From contig NZ_AODF01000001.1 of NCBI RefSeq assembly GCF_000525875.1, positions 124,001 to 188,000 on the forward strand: DNA of 64,000 bases. Direction: 5' to 3'. Below the pieces are notes generated by a model that saw only the letters and a list, made by a program, of their open reading frames with translations, ran no database searches and had not been told where the DNA came from. The position numbers were made by a program, and so were the translations under genes. Below, piece after piece: positions 29,903 to 39,774 of the stretch. The first letter of the stretch is position 1. Every line of letters begins with the position of its first letter. This DNA is from Listeria floridensis FSL S10-1187 (lineage in GTDB: Bacteria; Bacillota; Bacilli; Lactobacillales; Listeriaceae).

Positions 29903-31505
29903 CTATAAGATTGGAGTGCTATTCTTGTGATTTCTATTGCTTTTTATAAATCTAACATGAATATCTTGAATTAAGTTAATACTTGTCAATATTGCTTCTC
30001 CCTGATTTAAATTCTGAACCTGAGAAAGAGTATGGGGTTTCACTTGATTCTGTATTGCCTTCAACTCTTCAGAATGTGTTAATCTATGAACAATCAATGT
30101 GCCTACTTGACCAAGTAAAATCTCAGGCACGTCTTTAGGATTCTGTGTAGTCAAAAATAGAAATACTCCTTTTTTTCTACCTTCACGTGCAATTATTGTT
30201 AGTCCTGTTTGATATTCCTGATTAGATTTCATATATCGATGCACTTCATCAATGTACATGACAAAAGGCTTGGTTATTTCTTTTATATCTTTATTAATTA
30301 AATAATTACAAATTAAATCAATAATCATTGAGCCTATTCCATCTGATGTTGCAATTTTTGAAGCATCTATATAGAGAGAACGCTCGTCTGATAAAAAAGT
30401 ATCAATTCTTGCCAGTAAATCTGTATCTTCATTTGCTACAAAAAAAATTTTCTAGCGTTGAATTTTCCAGTACATGCTGAACTTTCTCAAGTAACCAATT
30501 ATTTGTATTGACATTGAATGAACTTGATGTGTATGTAGTTCCATTTTTACTCAGTTGCACCGCCTCTGCATGAATCTGATTAGGCAACAGTGTCAAATCA
30601 AAGTCAACATCTTGGGGAGTTACAGTTGAAATTTTATCATCTATTTCAACTACTGACTGATTATCTTTAACCAGAATACAAGTCTGATTTTCCTTTTTTT
30701 GATAACGAAGGGAACGTATCGCCTTGCTTAAGGTTGCTCCTTGTGTGTTTTCGTTGGTTTCAAAAATTTTCTCCCATTGACTCATTAGGACTTTACCAAC
30801 TGACAAGGTAGCATCCACTCCAAGCGTTAATTTCTTTACGTTTTCTTCCGTAAAGCAACCTTTATATTCTCCTGTTGGATCTATCAACAATACTTTTTTC
30901 CCAGAAGTTATAAGTTTATCCAAAATAGACAAAGCTGAAGTTGATTTACCAGAGTTGGTTGTACCAACCGCCATCAGATGCCTATCAAATAGAGTATTAG
31001 CTTGTAGATTAAGATATTCAGCATCAAAATTCCCTATCTCTGCTAAACTTTCTAATAATTCTTGTCCCTCATAGTTATTAACTTCAATAGAGGTAAGATA
31101 TATTTGAATCAATTCTCTATTAGCTATATATACTTTATCAGTAATCCCAGCCGTTTTAAATCCAGGTAACTTAAATTTTTCATCACTACCTAGTAAACCT
31201 ACAATATCAATACTTATCTCTGGAAAAACTTGTTCCTTCTTTTCATCACTTTTTGATTTATGAAGGCTATCTGTTCCTAAAACTTTTGATTGATAGATCT
31301 CACCTAGAAATAATCCATAAGCTGAATCAATCACTACAAAAAAATTAATAGTATTCGGAACTAAAAACTCATGTTTTATTTTACGATTACTCAAAAGAGA
31401 AAGATTTTCGACTTGCAGAACTATACTACTTCTGTAAACTTGACTTATCATACCAAGATAAAAATTATTTTTGTCTATATTAGGATAATAGCTATCAATG
31501 TTCAT
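29903..31505 (-). CDS. herA: HerA-type ATPase of a SIR2-HerA defence module, frameshifted
   Basis: Walker A GTTNSGKSTS is at residues 181-190, followed by VLLIDPTGEYKG. After a break at the A-run 30440-30447 the second frame carries Walker B PFVMYIDEVHRY, the sensor GVFLFLTTQNP and the HerA-like C-terminus. The restored protein has about 534 residues, the size of HerA/DUF87 hexameric DNA translocases. It starts 11 bp inside the SIR2 gene's end with RBS AGGAGGAGACA, so expression is coupled. SIR2-HerA pairs are known anti-phage systems in which the two proteins form one complex. Confidence 0.85.
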
Positions 31506-32739
31506 TGTCTCCTCCTAAATAATCTGTCAGTCTGTCATTCATTGTTGCTTGTAAAAAGGCAATTTGATAAGCTTTTGCTTGCATTCTTACTAATTCATTC
31601 CAATTTTCATTAGGATTTTCAGGTTCAATATCATAATCAGTAGCAAGAACATGTAAGCTACCATTTGATTTAATAGCTTGTAAAATCATCCTTGAAATAT
31701 GGTTATCTGCGAAAGAAAATCCTGAGGTAATTAGCAAAGTATTACTTCTTTTTAAGAGCTCTTGAAATTTTGTAAACAGTTCAAAATAGGGTTCTTGATA
31801 TGATTGAGCATATTTATCGGAACTTGGAAATACCATTACTGGATTCTTAACGATATTCTTTGGTTTGCGGATGATATTTTTTTCAGTTGAACTTAATTCC
31901 CATGTAAGCGATCCATGCATTTTTAAGAGATTAATAACTTTAGACATATACTCAACTTCTTGGGTTCTAATATTTGGCACATCTTTAATGAGATGCCAAT
32001 CAAACATTGAAGCATCAAATATAGCGGATTGAGCAAACTTGAAACCATCTAAGACAGTAAAACCTTCTTTATTTGCAGAGTCTTCTATCAAAATATCATA
32101 GTTTGTAGTAATTATATTCAACTTTTGTTCTTTTTTTTGTCAACTTAGAAAGTATATTCAAGAACTTATCATGCTTAAACTTTTCAGTATCATAATCGTA
32201 GCTAGTTGCTTTAATTATTTCTTGAAATATAGCTCTTTTGGAATTATCAAACTTTTTTTTTTGTCACACTCTGGAACAAATTTTTCATAGGACAGAAGAT
32301 TTGACAAGAAATCTTCTAGATTAAAGTTATCTGTTACTTTTTCATCAGTTACAGATTCACTAGGGTATTGTACCATTTCCACTAGATCTTTGAGGGAAAG
32401 AACTATAGACTCTCTTCCATCTAACTTATAGCTCCCACTTTTCAATGAAAAAAGTATTTCCTCTGCAATCATCTGTACAGTATGACCATAGTTCTTATCT
32501 GGTTTCCCATCGGCTCCTGTTATGACAGAGGCTCCTGCACCAATAAGACAAACAATATTATCAAACCGATTATTTACCCACCCTGATACAGCTGACTTAA
32601 TTTCTCTATCAAATTGTAGATCGTCATAGCCTTCTTTACCATCCTCAGATTTCAGCTCTTCCTCATTTTTATAATATGTATTTTCTTCTTTAGATAAAGT
32701 TATATTTCCAGACTTAAAATAATTCTTCCTACTCATCAT
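31495..32739 (-). CDS. SIR2-family NADase-like defence protein, two frameshifts
   Basis: NAD-binding motif VCLIGAGAS is at residues 63-71 in the first frame (32739-32215). NIITTNYDILIED, then KMHGSLTW with the catalytic His, and LLITSGFSFADNHI are in the last (32121-31495). The joining segment (FDNSKRAIFQEIIKATSYDYD...LNILSKLTKK) is in a third frame, bounded by T-runs at about 32254-32264 and 32130-32137. Total about 415 residues. In SIR2-HerA systems this protein destroys NAD+ on phage infection. It is the first gene of the operon. Confidence 0.85.
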
Positions 32740-33068
32740 CCATACCCCACTTTAGATTTCTATTCTGCTAACATGAGTACTTAGTAAATTTAATTAGTCT
32801 CTTAAATGTTATTTATCTACACTTCTTAAATAATTGACCTACATATTCATAAAGTAAAAGTTCCCTCTACAAAATAAAAAGACTATATTTATATCATACC
32901 ATATATTTTTAGCTGTTACACACCTCCATAACAATCACCTCAGCCATTTGCAATATGAGCAAAAATGTGGCATGCCAAGCCATATAAAATGCTATTAATT
33001 CATTTCTTCTTACCTCACAACAAAAAGGAATCATCCCCGATGAGATTAGATACATTCCTTTTATTTCT
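32740..33068. other. Right end of the island between SIR2 and rlmH
   Basis: AT-rich non-coding stretch. A reverse-strand frame (33109-32909) encodes up to 66 residues with one hydrophobic segment (ELIAFYMAWHATFLLILQMAEV), but it overlaps rlmH and lacks a clear RBS, so I do not call it a gene. It presumably holds the promoter of the SIR2 operon. Confidence 0.35.
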
Positions 33069-33548
33069 CTATTTATGATAGGGTTCTCCTCGCATAATTC
33101 GAAATGCACGATACACTTGCTCCATTAAAACAAGCCGCATCAACTGGTGCGGCAACGTCATCCGGCCAAACGATAGTTTTTCATCTGCACGTTTTAAGAC
33201 GTCGTTGCTCAGCCCAAGCGATCCCCCGATCACAAAGGCCACTTTGCTCTTGCCATAAGTCATCAAGCGGTCCAGACCTTCCGCAAACTCTTCGCTCGAT
33301 TTTTCCTTCCCGTCAATCGCGAGTGCAATCACATGTGTATCATCCGTAAGTTTCGCGAGAATTCGCTGCCCTTCCTTCTCCTTCACAATCAGCATCTCTG
33401 CTTCGCTCAATACCTCAGGGGCTTTTTCGTCGGAAACTTCAACCATCTCAACCTTCGCATAGGCACCAAGTCGCTTTTGATATTCTGCTATGCCTTGAAC
33501 CAAATATTTTTCTTTCAATTTTCCTACGCTAATCACTTGAATTCTCAA
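33069..33548 (-). CDS. rlmH: 23S rRNA (pseudouridine1915-N3)-methyltransferase RlmH
   Basis: 159 residues from TTG 33548 ([15 protein letters not shown]), preceded by GGGGTGG. This gives the standard RlmH length, whereas the open frame extends to 33632. Motifs include [31 protein letters not shown] (SPOUT knot), [25 protein letters not shown] and the terminal GEPYHK. It methylates pseudouridine 1915 in helix 69 of 23S rRNA using SAM. Its last codons are the att-like repeat; in staphylococci this gene (orfX) is the SCC integration site. Confidence 0.95.
   Translation of the reverse strand: MRIQVISVGKLKEKYLVQGIAEYQKRLGAYAKVEMVEVSDEKAPEVLSEAEMLIVKEKEGQRILAKLTDDTHVIALAIDGKEKSSEEFAEGLDRLMTYGKSKVAFVIGGSLGLSNDVLKRADEKLSFGRMTLPHQLMRLVLMEQVYRAFRIMRGEPYHK
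33070..33089. repeat. Right copy of the island-flanking repeat (in rlmH)
   Basis: TATTTATGATAGGGTTCTCC; on the reverse strand it is the terminal codons and stop of rlmH. Identical to 27139-27158. Confidence 0.85.
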
Positions 33549-33700
33549 TTTTTCCACCCCAAAACATTTCTTTCTTCTATCATACACTAAAAATGAGCCT
33601 GATATTCTAGAAATTACTCCCAGATTTTCCATTTTACCCCCAAATGACCTAAATTTCCAAACAAATTAGTATAATTTGGTTTTCCACATTCTTTCTTGAC

Positions 33701-34173
33701 TTATACACAATACTTATCCACAAAATTCATCCACATATCCACAACCCCGCCTATATTTAGTGCAAGAAAATGTGTTCTCCACCATATCTATTTCCAACAA
33801 AATTTGTTATCCACAATTTATCCACAAGCTGAATTTCATTTTCCGTTATTACTAAAAAGCGCATTAATACTGGGTTTCAAGCTCCAATCATCTTTTTTCT
33901 CAATGTCCAATTCTTCTAAAATTGTGGATAAATGCTAGTTTACAACTAGACCATTCACAATAAGGTAATTTGAACTATCAAAACTTACATGTCCACCATT
34001 TCATTATAAGAATTATTACGTTTTCAGTATTTTCACTTTCTCACAGGTTACACACAACTTATCCCCAGTTTTTGTCCACATATCCACAGGTAAATTCCAT
34101 ATTTTGTGTCCGAATATCCGTTCCCACTATATAAGCCAGTCATTCTTAATTTGTTATCCACAGTTTATCCACA
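33701..34173. promoter_or_regulatory. Cluster of DnaA boxes between rlmH and the GIY-YIG-DUF2075 gene
   Basis: Seven exact matches to TTATNCACA: 33701-33709, 33714-33722, 33807-33815, 33818-33826, 33923-33931 (reverse), 34154-34162 and 34165-34173. Single-mismatch copies lie at 34059-34067 (TTATCCCCA) and near 33734 and 34080 (ATATCCACA). Two pairs are spaced 11 bp apart, i.e. one helical turn. There is no gene in 33549-34349. This could be a DnaA-titration or regulatory site or the remnant of a replication origin. Confidence 0.75.
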
Positions 34174-34262
34174 GGTTCAAGAAAGTATAGTTTCTTTGTA
34201 ATTAACTAGACTCGCAATCTATAGGTATTGTTTCAAATTCAATGGCAAAAATTAAAATGCAC

Positions 34263-34271
34263 TGATATAAT
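34263..34271 (+). promoter_or_regulatory. Extended -10 promoter of the GIY-YIG-DUF2075 gene
   Basis: TGATATAAT at 34263-34271 is a perfect extended -10 (TGn-TATAAT), with TGGCAA 17 bp upstream as a weak -35. It lies about 75 bp before the start, beside the DnaA-box cluster. Confidence 0.5.
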
Positions 34272-34349
34272 GTATAAATAAAGGCAATTATCGCTTTTTA
34301 ACACCCGTATTTAGAGATTTTACAACTCTTATTAAGTGGAGGAAGTACT

Positions 34350-36125
34350 ATGGATGAGATTAATGCACCCATCATAAAAAAAATCGATTACTCATTAAGA
34401 GCCATTACTGCTATAAGTAGTCATCTTCCAATAGAAGATAAATTAGCAAGTAAATTATTGCTAATTTATCCAACTGTATACATCATTAATGATAAACAAA
34501 AGAAAGAGCACTTAGTTTATGTTGGAGAAACGACTGATATCAATCGTCGAACAAAGGAGCATATGGATCGAGATATTAAAAAGAATGCCAACACAAGATG
34601 GAATAGTTTTTTAGAATCAGATACTTCTACGATGTATATTATTGGACACTCATACTTTAATAAATCTTTGACTTTAGATATTGAAAATAAACTAATGTCT
34701 TATATGCTTGGATCAGAAAAAGTAACAGGTATTCTAAATAAGCGCCGAAATGGTCAAAATCAATACTATACCTCTGATATTTTTGATGATGTCTTCCGCC
34801 AAATTTGGTCTGGTTTAGAGCAACTGGACAACCAGCTTTTTCCAAAAGAGCCTGTAATTCGTGATTCTGCTCTTTTTAAAGCTTCTCCGTTTCATAAATT
34901 ATCTGAAGAACAATATGCAGCCAAAGAACTTATTTTACAAAAGATAGAATCCGCCCTACTGAAGGATGATAATAATCAAGTTATTTTTGTATCTGGTGAT
35001 GCCGGTACTGGCAAAACAGTATTAATCAGTAGCCTATTTTATGATTTATCAATGTTTTCAAAGCAAGCAATTGATAGCGCCATATTCGAGGAGACAAATA
35101 ATTATCTCCTAGTAAATCATGATGAGCAGTTAACAGTCTATCATCAAATTGCTGAAAAACTAGGTCTATTGGATAATAATAAAAGTTGCGTCAGCAAGCC
35201 TACAAAGTTCATTAAAAACCATGATCCTTCCACTCCGATAGATGTTGCTTTAGTTGATGAAGGCCATTTACTATGGACACAGGGAAAACAGGCTTATCAA
35301 GGTAAAAATCAATTACTAGATATTATCAAACGAGCTAAAATTACCATTGTAGTTTTTGATCGAAAGCAGATTTTACGATCGGAGCAGTACTGGGAAGATG
35401 AGCAGTTACGCCAAATAGAAAATATAGCTAGAGATACGAATAATTATATTTCGTTAGTCAATCAATTCAGAATTGATGCAGGTGAGGAGACCGTTCAATG
35501 GATTCGCAGCTTGATTGACTATCAAACTATTGAAGAAATTCCAAATGACAAAAAATATGACTTGCGAATATTCGCTTCTCCGAGTGCTATGTTCAATTCC
35601 ATTAAGAAAAAAATGGAACAATCTGGACTTGCCCGAATGTTAGCTACATTTGATTGGCCTTACATTGATAAAAAGAAGCCTCTTGATGAAGAATACTGGA
35701 ATGTCAAGATTGGAAATTGGTCAATGCCTTGGAATCTTCAATTGCCGAAACTAAAAAATGAAGCAAAGAATTTGGCGTGGGCAGAACAATCGCAAACCAT
35801 TGATGAAGTAGGCTCAACTTTCACTATTCAAGGATTTGATCTTAACTACGCTGGAGTAATTATTGGTCCATCTGTAAAATATCGAAATGGTCGCATTGTC
35901 TTTGATAAATCTTTAAGTAAAAATAAGAAAGCAACCCAATTTCGGACATTGAGCGATGGAACAAAAGGAGATTTTTCCGAAGAATTTCTTCGTAATGAGT
36001 TAAATGTTCTTTTAACGCGCGGCATTAGAGGTTTATATCTTTACGCAGTAGATGAAGAACTTCGAATAGCTTTATTGAATGCACAAAACGAAAAAAAGAA
36101 AAAAAGGACACCAACAGACTTATAA
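34350..36125 (+). CDS. GIY-YIG nuclease fused to DUF2075 ATPase/helicase
   Basis: 591 residues, intact. Residues about 45-130 form a GIY-YIG domain (TVYIINDKQ...LVYVGETTDINRRTKEHM). From about 195 a DUF2075 P-loop module follows: Walker A VSGDAGTGKTVLISSL, Walker B VALVDEGHLLW, VNQFRIDAGEETVQW, the TIQGFDLNYAGVIIG motif and LTRGIRGLYLYAVDEELR, all as in superfamily 1 helicases. The domain pair suggests ATP-driven DNA or RNA cleavage, a common layout in defence islands; activity is inferred. RBS AGTGGAGGAAG. It stands alone opposite rlmH and htrA. Confidence 0.82.
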   Translation: MDEINAPIIKKIDYSLRAITAISSHLPIEDKLASKLLLIYPTVYIINDKQKKEHLVYVGETTDINRRTKEHMDRDIKKNANTRWNSFLESDTSTMYIIGHSYFNKSLTLDIENKLMSYMLGSEKVTGILNKRRNGQNQYYTSDIFDDVFRQIWSGLEQLDNQLFPKEPVIRDSALFKASPFHKLSEEQYAAKELILQKIESALLKDDNNQVIFVSGDAGTGKTVLISSLFYDLSMFSKQAIDSAIFEETNNYLLVNHDEQLTVYHQIAEKLGLLDNNKSCVSKPTKFIKNHDPSTPIDVALVDEGHLLWTQGKQAYQGKNQLLDIIKRAKITIVVFDRKQILRSEQYWEDEQLRQIENIARDTNNYISLVNQFRIDAGEETVQWIRSLIDYQTIEEIPNDKKYDLRIFASPSAMFNSIKKKMEQSGLARMLATFDWPYIDKKKPLDEEYWNVKIGNWSMPWNLQLPKLKNEAKNLAWAEQSQTIDEVGSTFTIQGFDLNYAGVIIGPSVKYRNGRIVFDKSLSKNKKATQFRTLSDGTKGDFSEEFLRNELNVLLTRGIRGLYLYAVDEELRIALLNAQNEKKKKRTPTDL

Positions 36126-36214
36126 AATAGGATCGATCTTCAATCAAAAAATGAATCTATTTAAATTCTCTAATAGAAAACATGTATTATTTTTTTGTCT
36201 AAATCCATCTAAAC

Positions 36215-36248
36215 AAAAAAGCAATCCCTCCACGGGATTGCTTTTTTT
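36215..36248. terminator. Bidirectional terminator between the DUF2075 gene and htrA
   Basis: Stem AAAAAAGCAATCCC / GGGATTGCTTTTTTT with loop TCCAC, serving both converging genes. Confidence 0.9.
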
Positions 36249-36252
36249 AAAA

Positions 36253-37795
36253 TCATTGAGTCGACGTTTTAACTTCTTCAAGCGTCAATGTTGTGGAACG
36301 TTCTTTACCATCACGATAGTATTTAATCGTAATTTTCTTACCAATTTGCAAGTCACCGTTATAGAGAATCTTTCGTAGCGACATTGCATCCGTAATCTTT
36401 TGACCATTCATTTCTACAATAACATCATATTGTTTCAAGCCTGCTTTAGAGGCAGCTGAGTTGCTAGTTACTTGTTGAACCATTGTCCCGTAATTTACAC
36501 CATCAGGCAGTTTCAAAATACTTTGCTGCTGTTGTTCTGGGATAGTATCCACATCGCGCAATGTTACGCCAAGTGAAGGTCGCGATACTTCGCCGTTTTT
36601 CTCAAGTTGTTCAATGATTGGCTCCGCCTCATTAATCGGAATAGAGAAGCCGATGCCTTCAACATTTTCTGTCGAAATCTTCATCGAATTGATACCGATA
36701 ACTTGGCCTTCTAAGTTGATTAAAGCTCCGCCGCTGTTCCCAGGGTTGATTGCCGCATCAGTTTGAATAACTTCCGCTTCCCAGTCTTCTTGACCGTCGC
36801 CATTAATGTCAACAGGCACTGTACGGTTAAGTCCGGAAACAATTCCTTGTGTCACTGTTCCAGAAAATTCTGTGCCAAGTGGACTTCCGATCGCAATAAC
36901 CGTTTCTCCGACTTTTAGTGAATCCGAATTACCGAACGTCGCAACTGAGGTAACGTTTTTATCTGAGATTTCGAGAACAGCCAAATCATTCCATTCATCT
37001 GTTCCTATAAGTTTTGCAGTTGATTTCTTCCCATTTGAAAATGTCACTTCTAATTTATTTGCTCCGCTGACTACATGATTATTCGTCACAACGTAAGCTT
37101 TGCCATTTGCTTTTTTATAGATAACGCCAGAACCTGATGATGCTTCATTCTCTGAAGAGGAAGAACCATTTGATCCATCACCGCTTCCAAAGCCGCCGAT
37201 ACCGCTATCAAGCGAATTTGAAGATTGATAGTTCAGCACACTGACAACAGCATCTTGAGCTTTGTCTACTGCTTTCGTAATGTCTGTAGAATTTTCATAA
37301 GATACTTTTTCAACTTTACTGCTCTTAGTCGATGTCGTGTTGCTGATTGAATTTGTATTTGTATCGGCATCGTTATTTAAACCGCCGATGGTAAAGAAAA
37401 CAATAATTGCTCCTACAATAACGCCAAGAATACCTGTTAGAAAATAGCCTAAAAAGCTTCGACCGCCGCTTTTTTTTCGGCGGTTCTCCGCCTCCGTCGC
37501 CACCGCTTGAACGTGTTGGGGGAACAACTGGTGGAACAGGAGGTACAGTGCCGTCTTCTTTTGGAACCACTTCTTTTTCCGCAGATTCTTCAAAGAAGGC
37601 ATTGCTCATTCCTGCCTCAGCTTGCTCGCGCGTTGCACCCGCAAACTTTTCGCCTTCTTCCGTTATACCTTCCGCTGTTGGAGTCATTTGGGGATCTTCT
37701 TGGTGCGGCTTAAAAATTGTTTCCTCAGATGCAGCACCTTTTGCAGCTTCTTGTTGCTCATTTGTATTTTCAAACTCGTTTCGTTCTTTTTCCAA
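36253..37795 (-). CDS. htrA: HtrA/DegP-like membrane serine protease, frameshifted as written
   Basis: The first frame (37795-37373) encodes the charged cytoplasmic N-terminus (KERNEFENTNEQQ). A run of eight T near 37470 breaks the frame. The second frame continues with the membrane anchor FLGYFLTGILGVIVGAIIVFF, the trypsin-like domain with His in VVTNNHVVSGA, Asp in WNDLAVLEI and Ser in NPGNSGGALI, and one PDZ domain (SKAGLKQYDVIVEMNGQ). The restored length is about 514 residues, normal for Listeria HtrA. It degrades misfolded envelope proteins and is the last gene of the wal region. Confidence 0.92.
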
Positions 37796-37907
37796 ATTTT
37801 TTCATCCCTTCCTCAGCAAATTCAAGTCTATATACCTATCCTACAAGACAAATATGAAAAATTCATGAAATTATTTTAAAAAAAATACGTTGAAATCTTT
37901 TTTTATA

Positions 37908-37937
37908 AAAAGAGACGCCAAAATAGCCGCCTCCAAA
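37908..37937 (-). terminator. Probable terminator after walJ
   Basis: Short stem GAGGCG / CGTCTC (one mismatch) followed by TTTTTATA on the reverse strand, 7 bp after the walJ stop. Confidence 0.5.
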
Positions 37938-37943
37938 ATCAAC

Positions 37944-38774
37944 TTATATGGTAAAGAGTGTTGTCGGTACTTCTGGGTCTGTGTCGAACAATTCGATTTG
38001 CTCGCCGACAATAATTCCTTCCTGTCCTAATGTTTGTGCTACGCTCATTCGCGCCAAATCCTTCATGTTATTATCCTTGCTTAAATGCCCCAAATAGATA
38101 CGCTTTGTTCGGTCACCGATGACCTCACTCATCGCAATTCCAGCATCTTCATTTGAAACGTGACCTTCGTCGCCTAAAATCCGCCGCTTCACGTTCCACG
38201 GATAGCGACCCATTCGTAGCATCTCGACATCATGATTGCTCTCAAATAAATACGCATCCGCATTTTTGATATGTCCCTTCATCCGATCGCTCACATAGCC
38301 TGTGTCCGTAATCATCACAAATTTTTTATTCCCATTATGGAATATGTAAAACATTGGCTCGGCCGCATCATGAGAAACACCAAACGATTCTACGCTCAAA
38401 CTGCCGAACTCCTTCACGGTTTCCATGGCAAAATCAAATTTTTGGTCAAGCGCGACTTCTCCGATCATACCGTCCATCGCTTTCCATGTTTTTTGATTGG
38501 CATAGATTGGTAATTTATATTTACGCGCTAAAACGCCCAGTCCTTTAATATGATCGGAATGCTCATGCGTAATTAAAATCGCATCCACATCCGCAATCGT
38601 CCGCCCAATTTCATTAAAAAGACCTTCCATCTTCTTTCCGCTAAGACCACAATCTACAAGAATTTTTTGGTCACCTGTTTCAACAAGTGTTGCATTTCCC
38701 GAGCTTCCGCTTGCAAGTATACTAAACCGAATTTGCTCGGTTTCTTTTCCAGTTAAAATTTGACTTTTCATCAT
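37944..38774 (-). CDS. walJ: WalJ (YycJ) metallo-beta-lactamase-fold hydrolase
   Basis: 276 residues. [17 protein letters not shown] opens the fold, [17 protein letters not shown] is the metal-binding HxHx[10 protein letters not shown] carries the Asp ligand, and [12 protein letters not shown] and LGHLSKDNN complete it. WalJ is a dsDNA 5'-3' exonuclease-like enzyme encoded with the wal genes and linked to cell-wall and replication coordination. ATG after GGGGGGTACAAAAAAGCG. It lies 137 bp from walI with a hairpin between them. Confidence 0.93.
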   Translation of the reverse strand: MMKSQILTGKETEQIRFSILASGSSGNATLVETGDQKILVDCGLSGKKMEGLFNEIGRTIADVDAILITHEHSDHIKGLGVLARKYKLPIYANQKTWKAMDGMIGEVALDQKFDFAMETVKEFGSLSVESFGVSHDAAEPMFYIFHNGNKKFVMITDTGYVSDRMKGHIKNADAYLFESNHDVEMLRMGRYPWNVKRRILGDEGHVSNEDAGIAMSEVIGDRTKRIYLGHLSKDNNMKDLARMSVAQTLGQEGIIVGEQIELFDTDPEVPTTLFTI

Positions 38775-38865
38775 CGCTTTTTTGTACCCCCCGAGCAGAT
38801 TTTCTTCTGCATCTATTTTACCCTTATTGCGGCAAAAAGAAAACCAAAATTAACTTATTGCCTAG

Positions 38866-38903
38866 AGAAAAACCGCTTTTCGTTGTTTGAAAAGCAGCTT
38901 CTC
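38866..38903 (-). terminator. Hairpin between walI and walJ
   Basis: GCTTTTC / GAAAAGC stem followed by GGTTTTTC on the reverse strand, just after the walI stop. It may lower walJ expression. Confidence 0.5.
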
Positions 38904-38911
38904 AGGTTATT

Positions 38912-39772
38912 TTACTGATCAAATTGCGCCAATTCGAAATCAGTTTGCGGTACGCTCGCCGCAGCTTTTTCAGCTTCCTGCTTCTTCGTTTCCGTCAAAT
39001 TGATCACTTGCTCATCTTTGGCGTTTACAAGGAAGTAACTAGTTGTCTTTTTGTGCACAACTTCAAAACACCAGACAGGGAAATAGACATCTCCGCTTGA
39101 TAATTGAACCGTCGTATAGTAACCGAATACAGCTTGCGTAATCTCACTGTCCGGTTTTAGATCACCATGCTGGTACACTGCTTCAAGTGCATCCATTGAT
39201 GACAGCAAGTTTTTCTTTTCCTGCAAGTCATCTTGCTTGCCTAAATAGGTCTGTCTATAAGAAATCACTTCTTCATCATTATTCAACTTAAAAACGATGC
39301 GCCCTGCGTTATCAAACAATACCATATCGTCTTTGATTACTTGGTTGTATATGAGTTCATGTGTGGTTTCATCATATTTCCAAAATTCATAAGTGCTGCC
39401 CTTATAAACATTTTCCTGTAAGAACTTGATGAACTCAGGATTTTCCCCCTTTTTCCCCGTTTTAACCGGATTTTGCAGGGTCGACACAATCTCAGTTGAA
39501 TTATTATAAAGCGCGATCGATTGGTCTTTCAAATCCACCAAATCTTTTGAAGCGAATGCAACTTTATTCGCAGTAAAAATTTCACCATATACAGATTTTG
39601 ATGATAAATCTGGATACGTAATATTATCCGTTTTCAGATGATCTTGAAGCGTATCATTTCCAAGCTTATCAGGATCATTTGTGACTTGCTTATTTAAAAA
39701 CATGATCCCAAGAAAGATATCTAGCAAAAGGAAAGCTACAATAAAGATAATTTCTGTTTTTTTCCAATCCAT
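38912..39772 (-). CDS. walI: WalI (YycI) regulatory membrane protein
   Basis: 286 residues. The single N-terminal membrane helix IIFIVAFLLLDIFLGIMFLNKQV is followed by an extracellular two-domain region ending VPQTDFELAQFDQ, typical of YycI. With WalH it binds the WalK membrane region and tunes its kinase activity. The start lies 2 bp after the walH stop, so the genes are coupled. Confidence 0.92.
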   Translation of the reverse strand: MDWKKTEIIFIVAFLLLDIFLGIMFLNKQVTNDPDKLGNDTLQDHLKTDNITYPDLSSKSVYGEIFTANKVAFASKDLVDLKDQSIALYNNSTEIVSTLQNPVKTGKKGENPEFIKFLQENVYKGSTYEFWKYDETTHELIYNQVIKDDMVLFDNAGRIVFKLNNDEEVISYRQTYLGKQDDLQEKKNLLSSMDALEAVYQHGDLKPDSEITQAVFGYYTTVQLSSGDVYFPVWCFEVVHKKTTSYFLVNAKDEQVINLTETKKQEAEKAAASVPQTDFELAQFDQ

Positions 39773-39774
39773 CT

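Larger units (their letters stand above)
27139..33089. mobile_element. SCC-like genomic island at the 3' end of rlmH
   Basis: About 5.95 kb lie between two exact 20-bp direct repeats. The right copy encodes the last residues of RlmH (GEPYHK and stop), the site where staphylococcal SCC elements integrate through Ccr serine recombinases (core TATCATAA). The contents, visibly more AT-rich than the core genes, are SIR2, HerA, two related nuclease-like genes and a GIY-YIG fragment. No ccr or other recombinase is present, so this would be a non-autonomous or decayed SCC-like cassette. Inference from site and repeats. Confidence 0.7.

Noticed and set aside
27139..33089. A recombinase (ccr, tyrosine or serine integrase, transposase) inside the island
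   Set aside because: I read all frames of this interval and found none; GIY-YIG and nuclease-like genes do not substitute for one.
32909..33109. 66-codon reverse ORF with a hydrophobic segment at the rlmH end
   Set aside because: It overlaps rlmH's last codons, has no clear RBS, and belongs to no small-protein family I know.
33701..34173. The DnaA-box cluster as the chromosomal origin
   Set aside because: There is no dnaA, dnaN or neighbouring origin genes, and no clear AT-rich unwinding region with ordered trios; titration or a regulatory site is more cautious.
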